This document shows, in pieces, positions 50,799 to 59,195 of a DNA stretch of 64,000 nt (position 1 is its first letter; each line of letters starts with the position of its first letter). The notes under the pieces are model-generated. The model searched no databases, was not told the origin of the DNA, and saw nothing but the letters and a program-made list of their open reading frames with translations. Source of the DNA: Streptomyces sp. SID12488 (GTDB lineage: Bacteria; Actinomycetota; Actinomycetes; Streptomycetales; Streptomycetaceae); the NCBI RefSeq assembly GCF_010548275.1, contig NZ_JAAGLT010000015.1, forward strand, positions 124,001 through 188,000. Direction: 5' to 3'. Made by a program: the position numbers and the translations under genes.

Positions 50799-50834
50799 GT
50801 GGGGTTCCCTTTGCGATGGAGCGGCCAGGCACAT

Positions 50835-50848
50835 TCGAAGCGCTTCGA
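50835..50848. promoter_or_regulatory. LacI-type operator, copy 1 (GH3 side)
   Basis: The perfect 14-bp palindrome TCGAAGCGCTTCGA lies 37 bp upstream of the GH3 start codon. The pattern with a central CG and flanking GAAGCGCTTC is typical of LacI-family sugar repressors. No LacI gene is present in the window. Confidence 0.75.
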
Positions 50849-51028
50849 TGCTCATTCGACGTGGGGGTGGGTGTCAAGAGACCCAGGTGCAACATCTCCG
50901 TTTCCCGCCCGTGATGTCAGGCGGCATACGGGGGCGCTCCAGCCCGCCGCACAGGCCCCCGTACCTCGGAGGAATCTTGGAACCGACCCTTGTGCACCCT
51001 CTGGTGTTCACTTAACCTCGCAGCAACA

Positions 51029-51042
51029 TCGAAGCGCTTCGA
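51029..51042. promoter_or_regulatory. LacI-type operator, copy 2 (importer side)
   Basis: The identical palindrome TCGAAGCGCTTCGA lies 128 bp upstream of the substrate-binding-protein gene and 181 bp after the first copy. An identical site at each divergent promoter indicates one repressor controls both transcription units. The rest of the 50799-51169 gap holds promoter DNA and no gene. Confidence 0.75.
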
Positions 51043-51169
51043 CTACGGATTGCCGTTGCACTGGTCGGAGGACCGCTTCAGCTCAGCCGGTCTCACTCGA
51101 GTCACTCAGGACACCGCAGCCGACGGCTCCACCGCCGGGTGTCCTGGTGCGCCATGAAGGGTTGACGCA

Positions 51170-52849
51170 ATGACGCCGAACGCCGCTTCCGCCTCCTCCG
51201 GGCCGAGCCGGAGAAGCTTCCTCGCCTCGACGGCGGTCGCCACCGCCGCGGTGACGGGCGGGATCCCGCTGCTTGCCGCCTGCGGGGGCTCGGGCGGCGG
51301 CGAGCGCGAGGGAACCACGTCGGGCAAGGCCGCGGACAAGCTGCTCCCGACGTTCGTCGCGAGCACGGTCGCCAGGCCGGACCTGCCGTCGAAGAACGGT
51401 TCCTCCGCCGGCTACACCGGCAAGGTCGACCTCACGGCCCTCACCGCCTCGGTCCCGAAGAAGCTCGCCACCGGCGCCTCCTTCAAGATCATGTCCCCGT
51501 TCTGGGGCTCCCCGCCGAAGGCCGACTGCGCCTACTACACGGCACTCGACGCCGCGGCGGGCACCAAGATCACCTGGCAGAACCAGGACGGCAACACCTA
51601 CGGCCAGAAGCTGGGCGCCGTCCTCGCCTCCAGCTCCATCCCCGACATGGTGGTCGTGCCCGGCTGGGAACTGGTCGGCAAGATCCCGAACGCCGTCACC
51701 GCGAAGTTCATGGACCTCGGCCCCTACCTGGCGGGCGACAAGGTCAAGAAGTACCCGAACCTGGCGGCGATCCCCTCCGACTCCTGGCGCATGGGCATCT
51801 TCGGCGGCGCGCTGCGCGGCATCCCGATGCCGGCCGCCTCCGCGTCCTTCATCGTGCCGTACTACCGCAAGGACATCTTCGACAAGAAGGGCTACTCCGT
51901 ACCCAAGTCGCCCGACGAGTTCCTCAGCTGGGCCAAGGAGGCCACCAGCGCCAAGGCCAAGGTGTGGGCCTGCGGGGACATGTCCTGGAGCGCCTTCAAC
52001 ATCTTCGGTGTCCGCACCTCCGGGCCGCTCGGCTGGAACATCGGGTCCGACGGCAAGCTGACCTACCGCTCCGAGCAGCCCGAGTACCTCGAGGCCCTGG
52101 CGTGGACCCGCAAACTGTTCGACGCCGGCGTGGTCCACCCCGACGACAAGGCGCGCTCGGGCGACGCGGGCAACCGGTTCACCGCCGGGCAGATCCTGGT
52201 CTACAACAACGACATGTCCCACTGGTACGGGAAGACCTCCGAGCAGGCCGCGTCCAACCCGGACTTCCAGATCGAGGGCATGGACATCTTCGGCGCGGAC
52301 GGCGGCGACCCGACACTGTGGGCGGCCCAGCCCGCCAACATCTGGTCGATGATCCGCAAGGGCGCCTCGAAGGCGACGGTCGAGAACGCGCTGGCCGCCG
52401 CCGACTTCTCGGCCGCGCCCTACGGCACCAAGGAGCGGATGCTCGTCGACTACGGTGTCGAGGGCACCCACTACACGGTCAAGGACGGCATCCCGGTCAA
52501 GAACGACCTGGGCAACTCCGAGGTGGCCAACGCCTGGGTGATGCTGTCCGCACCGGCCTCCTACCTGGCCCACCCCGACTTCCCTGACGTCGCCCGCAAG
52601 CAGGTCGAGTGGCAGCAGCGGATGGGCGCCTTCATGAAGAAGACGTCCACGTACGGCATGAACATCGTCGAGCCCACCCGCTGGGCGAACCTCTCCAGCC
52701 AGTTCGAGCAGCTGGAGATCGACTACGTGCGCGGCAACCGCAAACTGTCGGACGTCCAGGCCGCCATCTCCACCTGGAAGTCCTCCGGCGGCGACAAGCT
52801 GCGCGACTGGTACCAGCAGCTCATCGACAAGAACGGCAGCGGCAACTGA
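51170..52849 (+). CDS. Sugar ABC transporter substrate-binding lipoprotein
   Basis: The 559-aa protein has a Tat signal (SRRSFLASTAVATAAV) ending in the lipobox LLAAC. Its size, about 520 mature residues, and motifs such as LDAAAGTKITWQNQDGNTY and KSPDEFLSWAKEA are those of the large LplA/YtcQ-type cluster-C binding proteins for oligosaccharides. The permease partners follow with overlapping start and stop codons; no ATPase gene is present, as usual when the shared MsiK-type ATPase serves many importers in Streptomyces. The enzymes downstream suggest it binds xyloglucan-derived oligosaccharides; this is inferred. It is the first gene of the rightward operon behind operator copy 2. Confidence 0.9.
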   Translation: MTPNAASASSGPSRRSFLASTAVATAAVTGGIPLLAACGGSGGGEREGTTSGKAADKLLPTFVASTVARPDLPSKNGSSAGYTGKVDLTALTASVPKKLATGASFKIMSPFWGSPPKADCAYYTALDAAAGTKITWQNQDGNTYGQKLGAVLASSSIPDMVVVPGWELVGKIPNAVTAKFMDLGPYLAGDKVKKYPNLAAIPSDSWRMGIFGGALRGIPMPAASASFIVPYYRKDIFDKKGYSVPKSPDEFLSWAKEATSAKAKVWACGDMSWSAFNIFGVRTSGPLGWNIGSDGKLTYRSEQPEYLEALAWTRKLFDAGVVHPDDKARSGDAGNRFTAGQILVYNNDMSHWYGKTSEQAASNPDFQIEGMDIFGADGGDPTLWAAQPANIWSMIRKGASKATVENALAAADFSAAPYGTKERMLVDYGVEGTHYTVKDGIPVKNDLGNSEVANAWVMLSAPASYLAHPDFPDVARKQVEWQQRMGAFMKKTSTYGMNIVEPTRWANLSSQFEQLEIDYVRGNRKLSDVQAAISTWKSSGGDKLRDWYQQLIDKNGSGN

Positions 52850-53919
52850 TGTCTCTCACGGCCGGGAGCAGGCCCGACGGGACTCGTTCTCCCGCGGCCG
52901 TCGAGGAACCGACGGCCGCGGTCGCCGCAGCGGTGGCGACGGAACGGGTGCCGGGCAAGGCGCGCAAAGCGGGCAGGGCGGGCAAGGCGGGAAAGGTTCC
53001 CTGGCGGGTCCGGCTGCGCCGCGACCGCGCGCTCATCCTGATGACGCTGCCCGTCATCCTCCTGCTCCTCCTCTTCAACTACGTCCCGCTGCTCGGCAAC
53101 GTCGTCGCCTTCCAGGACTACGACCCCTACGTCTCCAGCAACGGCATCACGGCGATCTTCCACAGTCCGTGGGTGGGCGTGGAGCAGTTCTCACGGATGG
53201 TCGACGACCCGCTGTTCTGGGGCGCCGCGAAGAACACCATCCTGCTGTTCGTGCTCCAACTGGTGCTGTTCTTCCCGATCCCCATCGCCCTCGCGCTGGT
53301 CATCAACAGCGTGATCCGGCCCCGGGTCCGGGCCGTGGCGCAGGCGATCATGTATCTGCCGCACTTCTTCTCGTGGGTCCTCGTGGTCACCGTCTTCCAG
53401 CAGATCTTCGGCGGCGCGGGCATCATCGCCCAGACCCTGGAGGACCACGGGTGGAGCGGGTTCGACCTGATGACCAACGCGGACCTCTTCAAGTACCTGG
53501 TCACCGCGCAGGCCGTCTGGAAGGACGCCGGCTGGGGGATCATCGTTTTCCTCGCCGCGCTGGCCGCCGTCAGCACCGACCTGTACGAGGCCGCCGCCAT
53601 GGACGGCGCGGGACGCTGGCGCCGCATGTGGCACGTGACGCTGCCCGCGCTGCGCCCGGTGATCGCGCTGCTGCTCGTCCTGCGGGTGGGCGACGCCCTG
53701 AGCGTCGGATTCGAGCAGTTCCTGCTCCAGCGGGACGCGGTCGGTGTGGGAGTCAGCGAGGTCCTCGACACCTACGTGTGGAACATGGGCATCCAGAACG
53801 GCGACTTCAGCTATGCCGCCGCGGTCGGCCTGGTCAAGGGAGCCATCGGAGTGTGTCTCGTCCTGGGCGCGAACAAGTTCGCGCACCTGCTCGGCGAGCA
53901 GGGGGTGTACAAGAAGTGA
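52849..53919 (+). CDS. Sugar ABC transporter permease 1 (LplB type)
   Basis: The 356-aa permease starts within the preceding stop (TGATG). About 60 residues of Ala/Lys/Arg-rich tail precede six TM helices. The EAA loop reads YEAAAMDGAGRWRRMWHVTL. Family features are VAFQDYDPYVSSNGI and the late GIQNGDFSYAAAVGLVKG, which match LplB-type permeases for complex oligosaccharides. It pairs with the next gene. Confidence 0.92.
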   Translation: MSLTAGSRPDGTRSPAAVEEPTAAVAAAVATERVPGKARKAGRAGKAGKVPWRVRLRRDRALILMTLPVILLLLLFNYVPLLGNVVAFQDYDPYVSSNGITAIFHSPWVGVEQFSRMVDDPLFWGAAKNTILLFVLQLVLFFPIPIALALVINSVIRPRVRAVAQAIMYLPHFFSWVLVVTVFQQIFGGAGIIAQTLEDHGWSGFDLMTNADLFKYLVTAQAVWKDAGWGIIVFLAALAAVSTDLYEAAAMDGAGRWRRMWHVTLPALRPVIALLLVLRVGDALSVGFEQFLLQRDAVGVGVSEVLDTYVWNMGIQNGDFSYAAAVGLVKGAIGVCLVLGANKFAHLLGEQGVYKK

Positions 53920-54842
53920 GCCTCAACACGCAGCTCGTCCGCAGTCTCCAGGCCCCTGCCCGCCCCGCGTGGGAGGAGGAGCCCAACAAGGCCGGAATCA
54001 CCGTCAAGAGCGTATTCCTCGCGCTCTGCTGTCTGGCGGTGCTCGGCCCGCTGTGGATCGTGATCGTCACCAGCCTCTCCCCGAAGCCGGTGATCGACCG
54101 GGTCGGCGGTCTCGTCGTGATCCCCCAGGGCATCACCTTCGTCAACTACACGGAGCTGCTCAGCGGCGGCCAGGTCAGCCGGGCGATCACGATCTCGGTC
54201 GGTGTCACGCTCTTCGGCACACTGTTCTCGATGGCGGTGTCGGTGCTCGCGGCCTACGGGCTGTCCCGGCCCGGCAGCATGGGGCACCGGTTCTTCCTGC
54301 TCGTCATGATGGCGACCATGTTCTTCGGGGCCGGCCTCATCCCGACGTACCTTCTGGTGCAGTCGCTGGGGCTCACCGACACCTATCTGTCGCTGATCCT
54401 GCCCAGTGCGGTCAGCGTCTTCAACATCCTCGTCCTGCGGGCCTTCTTCATGGGGATCTCGCCCGAACTCACCGAGTCCGCGCGGATCGACGGGGCGGGG
54501 GAACTGCGGATCCTGCTGACCATCATCATGCCGCTGTCCCGGGCGGTGCTGGCCGTGATCTCCCTGTTCTACGCGGTCGGGTACTGGAGTGCCTGGTTCA
54601 ACGCGTCCATCTATCTCAGCGACCAGGACATGATGCCGTTGCAGAACGTGCTCATCCAACTGGTCCAGAAGAACACCGCGTCGCCCACGGGGCTGCAACA
54701 GGCGGTCCGTACCGGGCAGTTGTCGGCGCTTGGGCTGCAGATGGCCGTGATGGTCCTCGCGTTGATCCCCGTCGCGGTGGCGTCGCCGTTCGTGCAGCGG
54801 CACTTCAAGAAGGGCATGCTGACCGGCGCGGTCAAGGGCTGA
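53916..54842 (+). CDS. Sugar ABC transporter permease 2 (LplC/YtcP type)
   Basis: The GTG start overlaps the preceding stop by four bases (GTGA). The 308-aa permease has six TM helices, an EAA loop (LTESARIDGAGELRILLTII) and the LplC signature region FFGAGLIPTYLLVQSLGLTD. The QNVLIQLVQKN and GLQQAVRTGQLSALGLQMAV stretches are typical of the carbohydrate permease CUT1 LplC branch. It forms the channel with the LplB-type protein. Confidence 0.92.
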   Translation: MSLNTQLVRSLQAPARPAWEEEPNKAGITVKSVFLALCCLAVLGPLWIVIVTSLSPKPVIDRVGGLVVIPQGITFVNYTELLSGGQVSRAITISVGVTLFGTLFSMAVSVLAAYGLSRPGSMGHRFFLLVMMATMFFGAGLIPTYLLVQSLGLTDTYLSLILPSAVSVFNILVLRAFFMGISPELTESARIDGAGELRILLTIIMPLSRAVLAVISLFYAVGYWSAWFNASIYLSDQDMMPLQNVLIQLVQKNTASPTGLQQAVRTGQLSALGLQMAVMVLALIPVAVASPFVQRHFKKGMLTGAVKG

Positions 54843-54879
54843 CGTCCAGGTTCGCTGTACGGGGTGCCTCTTGCGGTCT

Positions 54880-54967
54880 GGTGGCGACTGCGGGGCCGAT
54901 GTGGTTGATCGCGCCCACGCGGCGGAGCCGCAGATCAGATACAGCCCCGCGCCCCTTTGGGGGCGCG
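54880..54967 (+). repeat. Interspersed Streptomyces repeat ending in a stem-loop, inside the sugar operon
   Basis: The 160-bp gap between permease 2 and the GH74 gene contains GGTGGCGACTGCGGGGCCGA, then GTGGTTGATCGCGCCCACGC, GGCGGAGCCG and CCCCGCGCCCCTTTGGGGGC. I recall this string as a common Streptomyces intergenic repeat. It ends in the stem CGCGCCCC-TTT-GGGGGCGCG (54948-54967), which may reduce read-through from the importer into the enzyme genes. Confidence 0.7.
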
Positions 54968-55002
54968 TCTCCTCCCCCTCTCTTTGCAGATCGAGGTAAG
55001 TC

Positions 55003-57231
55003 ATGTCTTCGTCCCGTCCGAGTAGACGTGCCGTTCTGGCCGGTACCGCTGCCGTTGCCGCTGTCTCCGCCGTGTCCCTGTCCGGTACGGCGGCCCACGC
55101 GGCCTCCGCCGCGGCGGCCCCCGCCTATCGCTGGCGCACCGCCGTCATCGGCGGCACCGGGTTCGTCACCGGGGTGCTGTTCCATCCCTCCGTACGAGGG
55201 CTCGCCTACGCCCGTACCGACATCGGGGGCGCCTACCGGTGGGACGAGCGGGCCGCGCGGTGGACCGCGCTCACCGATCACCTCGGGTGGGACGACTGGA
55301 ACCTCCTCGGGGTGGAGGCGATCGCCGTCGATCCCGCGCACCCCGATCGCGTGTACCTCTCCCTCGGGACCTACGCCCAGTCGTGGGCCGGGAACGGCGC
55401 GGTTCTGCGGTCCGAGAACCGGGGGGCGACCTGGGCCCGTACCGACCTGACCGTGAAACTCGGGGCCAACGAGGACGGGCGGGGCGCCGGTGAGCGGCTG
55501 CTCGTCGACCCGCGGGACAGCGACACCCTGTGGCTGGGAACGAGGCACGACGGACTCCTCAAGTCCACCGACCGGGGCGCTACCTGGGCACCCGCGAGCA
55601 CCTTCCCGGCCACCCCGAGCCCGAGCGGCCAGGGCGTCGTCTTCCTGGTCGCGGCCGGCCGTACCGTCTACGCCGGCTGGGGCGACGGCGACGGCAAGGG
55701 CACCGCCGGTACGGCCAACCTGTACCGCACCTCCGACGGCACGACCTGGGAAGCCGTGCCCGGGCAGCCCGTCGGCGCCACCTCCGCCAAGGTCCCGATC
55801 CGCGCCGCCTACGACAAGCACACCCGGGACCTGTACGTGACGTACGCCGACGCGCCCGGGCCCAATGGCCAGTCGGACGGCAGTGTGCACAAGCTGCGCA
55901 CGACAACCGGCAGTTGGACGGACGTGTCCCCGGTCAAGCCCGGCGGGACCACCGCGGACGGCTCCCCCGACACCTTCGCCTACGGCGGGGTCGCCGTCGA
56001 CGCCTGCCGGGCCGGCACCCTCGTCGTCTCCACCAACAACCGCTGGGCCGACATCGACACGGTGTTCCGCTCCACGGACGGTGGCCGCAACTGGACGTCC
56101 CTCAAGGACCACGCCGTGTTCGACGTGTCCGAGACCCCCTACCTCAGGTGGGGCAACGACAAGCCGAAGTTCGGCTGGTGGATCCAGGCCCTCGCGCTCG
56201 ACCCGTACGACTCCCGGCATATCCTGTACGGGACCGGCGCGACCCTCTACGGCACTCGCGACCTCAAGCACTGGGCCCCGCAGATCCGCGGCCTGGAGGA
56301 GACGTCCGTGCGCCACCTGATCTCGCCCCCGACCGGGGAGGCGCACCTGCTCAGCGGGCTCGGGGACATCGGCGTGATGTACCACGAGCGGCTCACGGCG
56401 TCCCCGTCGCGCGGCATGGCGTCCAACCCCGTGTTCTCCTCGGCGACGGGACTGGCACAGGCCGCCGCCAAGCCGTCGTACGTCGTCCGGTCGGGGTGGG
56501 GCGACAACGGCAACGGAGCGTTCTCCCGCGACGGCGGGCGGAGCTGGGCGCCCTTCGCCGCCCAGCCCGCCATCGCCAAGGACGCACCGGGGCCGATCGC
56601 CACCAACGCCGACGGCAGCGTGCTGCTGTGGACCTTCGTGCACTGGGACGGCACGAAGTACCCGGCCCAGCGCTCCACGGACAACGGCACGACCTGGACC
56701 GAGGTCTCCTCCGTCCCGAAGGGCGCCACGCCGGTCGCGGACCCGGCCGACCCGACACGCTTCTACGCGTACGACACCGGCACGGGAACGCTGTACGCCA
56801 GCACCGACAGCGGCCTCACGTTCACCGCCCGGGCGAGCGGACTGCCCTCCGGTGACAGCCAGTTCGCGCTGGTCGCGGCGCCGGGAAGGTCCGGTGACCT
56901 GTGGCTGAGCGTCAAATGGAACGGGCTGTACCGGTCCACCGACGGGGGTGCCACCTTCGCCAAGGTCGCCAGCTGCTGGGCGTCGTACACGCTCGGCTTC
57001 GGCAGGGCGGCCGAGGGCGCCGCCTATCCGGCGGTCTACCTGGTCGGTTCCACCGAGACCATCACCGCCGTCTACCGCTCCGACGACGAGGCGAAGACCT
57101 GGACGCGGATCAACGACGACGCCCATCAGTGGGGCTGGACCGGCGCGACGATCACCGGCGACCCGCGGATCCACGGCCGTGTCTACGTCGCCACCAACGG
57201 GCGGGGTATCCAGTACGGGGAGCCCGTCTGA
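55003..57231 (+). CDS. GH74 family secreted xyloglucanase
   Basis: The 742-aa enzyme has a Tat signal (SRRAVLAGTAAVAAVSAVSL; cleavage near AHA). The mature chain shows the GH74 N-terminal signature YARTDIGGAYRWDERAARWT. It also has a series of sialidase-like Asp-box repeats across two seven-bladed propellers, for example SENRGATW, STDRGATW, STDGGRNW, SRDGGRSW, STDNGTTW, STDGGATF and SDDEAKTW. GH74 enzymes cleave the glucan backbone of xyloglucan. No carbohydrate-binding module follows. Its stop overlaps the GH42 start (TGATG). The secreted enzyme would supply oligosaccharides for the importer encoded upstream. Confidence 0.9.
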   Translation: MSSSRPSRRAVLAGTAAVAAVSAVSLSGTAAHAASAAAAPAYRWRTAVIGGTGFVTGVLFHPSVRGLAYARTDIGGAYRWDERAARWTALTDHLGWDDWNLLGVEAIAVDPAHPDRVYLSLGTYAQSWAGNGAVLRSENRGATWARTDLTVKLGANEDGRGAGERLLVDPRDSDTLWLGTRHDGLLKSTDRGATWAPASTFPATPSPSGQGVVFLVAAGRTVYAGWGDGDGKGTAGTANLYRTSDGTTWEAVPGQPVGATSAKVPIRAAYDKHTRDLYVTYADAPGPNGQSDGSVHKLRTTTGSWTDVSPVKPGGTTADGSPDTFAYGGVAVDACRAGTLVVSTNNRWADIDTVFRSTDGGRNWTSLKDHAVFDVSETPYLRWGNDKPKFGWWIQALALDPYDSRHILYGTGATLYGTRDLKHWAPQIRGLEETSVRHLISPPTGEAHLLSGLGDIGVMYHERLTASPSRGMASNPVFSSATGLAQAAAKPSYVVRSGWGDNGNGAFSRDGGRSWAPFAAQPAIAKDAPGPIATNADGSVLLWTFVHWDGTKYPAQRSTDNGTTWTEVSSVPKGATPVADPADPTRFYAYDTGTGTLYASTDSGLTFTARASGLPSGDSQFALVAAPGRSGDLWLSVKWNGLYRSTDGGATFAKVASCWASYTLGFGRAAEGAAYPAVYLVGSTETITAVYRSDDEAKTWTRINDDAHQWGWTGATITGDPRIHGRVYVATNGRGIQYGEPV

Positions 57232-59195
57232 TGCCGGGGCTCGGTGACGCCACCCGGGGGCGGATCCTCTTCGGCGGCGACTACAACCCGGAGCAATGGC
57301 CCGAGGAGACCTGGCCCGAGGACGTCCGGCTGATGAAGGACGCCGGCGTCAACTCCGTGACGCTGGGCGTCTTCTCCTGGGCGAAGCTCGAACCCCGCCC
57401 GGGAGCCAGGGAGTTCGGCTGGCTGGACCGGCTGATGGACCTGATGTACGAGAACGGCATCGGCGTTGTCCTGGCCACGCCCACCTCCTCGCCGCCGCCC
57501 TGGATGGGCCGGCTGCACCCGGAGACCCTGCCCGTCGCCGAGGACGGGCGGATCGAGTGGTGGGGCGGACGCCAGCACTTCGCGCACTCCAGTGCCGCCT
57601 ACCGCCGCTACGCCGCCGCCATCACCGAGGACCTGGCCGCCCGTTACGGCGACCATCCCGCCCTCACCATGTGGCACATCAACAACGAGTACTGCACCTA
57701 CGACTGGGGCGACGAGTCGGCCGCCGCGTTCCGCCGCTGGCTCCAGGACAGGTACGGCACCCTGGACGCCCTCAACACCGCCTGGGGAACGGCGTTCTGG
57801 AGCCAGGGGTACGGCGACTGGTACGAGATCCTGCCGCCGCGCCTCCCGCACTACATGCGCAACCCCACCCAGGTGCTCGACTTCAAACGCTTCACCTCCG
57901 ACGCGCTCCTGGAGTGCTACCTCGCGGAACGCGACATCGTCCGCAGCCACTCCCCGCACCTGCCGGTCACCACCAACTTCATGCCTATGTGGGTGGGGCA
58001 GGACGCCTGGCGCTGGGTCCAGGAGGAGGACGTCGTCTCGGTCGACATCTACCCCGACCCGCGCGACCCGTTCGGTGCCCAACAGGGCGCGCTGATCCAG
58101 GACATGACGCGTTCGCAGGCACGCGGCCCGTGGATGCTGATGGAGCAGGCGGCCGGCCCGGTCAACTGGCGGGGTGTCAACCACCCCAAGCCGCGCGGCC
58201 TCAACCGCCTCTGGTCGCTCCAGGCGGTCGCGCGCGGCGCCGACGCCGTCTGCTACTTCCAGTGGCGCCAGTCCCGGCAGGGCGCCGAGAAGTTCCACTC
58301 CGGCATGGTCAGTCACGCGGGTGAACACGGCCGGACCTTCCAGGAGGTCAAGCAACTCGGCGCCGAACTCGCCGCCATCAGCGCTGAGGTGACGGACAGT
58401 CACACTCCCGGCGAGATCGCGGTTCTCCATGACTGGCACGCCTGGTGGGGCGGCGCCCAGGACGGGCGGCTCTCCTCCGAGGTGGACTACCCGCAGATCG
58501 TACGGGCCTGGCACCGCGCCCTCTGGGAAGCGCACCTCGCGACGGACTTCGCCCACCCCGAGCACGATCTGTCGGCCTACCGGCTCGTCGTCGTACCGCA
58601 GTTGTACCTGCTGACGGACGCGGCGATCGACAACCTCGTGGCGTACGCACACGGCGGCGGCACCCTCGTCTGCGGTTTCCTGACCGGAGTCGCCGACGAG
58701 GACGACCGGGTACGGCCCGGCGGCATGGACGCCCGGCTGCGCGAACTGTTCGGACTGGGCACCCTGCACGAGTGGTGGCCGCTGGACGCGGGCGAGACCG
58801 TCGAAGTGGACGGCTTCCAAGGGCACTTGTGGTCCGAGGAGCTGGAGGCCGACGGTGCCGACGAGGTCACCCCGTACAAGGGCGGCGAACTCGACGGGCT
58901 CCCGGCGGTGCTGCGCAAGGGCCGAGCCTGGTACGTCTCCACGCTCCCCGAGTCCGACGCGCTGCGGGACCTCCTCGCCAGGATCGGCGCCGACGCGGGC
59001 GTCCGACCGGTGCTGGACGCGCTGCCCGCCGGGGTCGAGGCGGTCCGGCGCGGTGAGCTGCTCTTCCTGCTCAACCACGGCTCCGATCCGGTGACCGTCC
59101 AAGTGCCCGGCGTCCACCGGGACCTGCTGACCGGGGGCATCGTCATGGACGAGGTCCCGCTGAGCCGATACGGAGTGGCGGTGCTGAAGCCATGA
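57231..59195 (+). CDS. GH42 family beta-galactosidase
   Basis: The 654-aa enzyme has the GH42 layout: N-terminal barrel start FGGDYNPEQWPEETWPEDVR, acid/base Glu in MWHINNEYCTYD and nucleophile Glu in WMLMEQAAGPVNW. A trimerisation domain follows (VAYAHGGGTLVCGFLTGVAD), then a small C-terminal beta domain. Four-Cys zinc ligands found in some GH42 enzymes are not obvious. It lacks a signal peptide and so acts in the cytoplasm. It likely removes beta-galactosyl side chains from imported xyloglucan oligosaccharides. It overlaps both neighbours (TGATG upstream, ATGA downstream), showing tight coupling. Confidence 0.92.
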   Translation: MPGLGDATRGRILFGGDYNPEQWPEETWPEDVRLMKDAGVNSVTLGVFSWAKLEPRPGAREFGWLDRLMDLMYENGIGVVLATPTSSPPPWMGRLHPETLPVAEDGRIEWWGGRQHFAHSSAAYRRYAAAITEDLAARYGDHPALTMWHINNEYCTYDWGDESAAAFRRWLQDRYGTLDALNTAWGTAFWSQGYGDWYEILPPRLPHYMRNPTQVLDFKRFTSDALLECYLAERDIVRSHSPHLPVTTNFMPMWVGQDAWRWVQEEDVVSVDIYPDPRDPFGAQQGALIQDMTRSQARGPWMLMEQAAGPVNWRGVNHPKPRGLNRLWSLQAVARGADAVCYFQWRQSRQGAEKFHSGMVSHAGEHGRTFQEVKQLGAELAAISAEVTDSHTPGEIAVLHDWHAWWGGAQDGRLSSEVDYPQIVRAWHRALWEAHLATDFAHPEHDLSAYRLVVVPQLYLLTDAAIDNLVAYAHGGGTLVCGFLTGVADEDDRVRPGGMDARLRELFGLGTLHEWWPLDAGETVEVDGFQGHLWSEELEADGADEVTPYKGGELDGLPAVLRKGRAWYVSTLPESDALRDLLARIGADAGVRPVLDALPAGVEAVRRGELLFLLNHGSDPVTVQVPGVHRDLLTGGIVMDEVPLSRYGVAVLKP

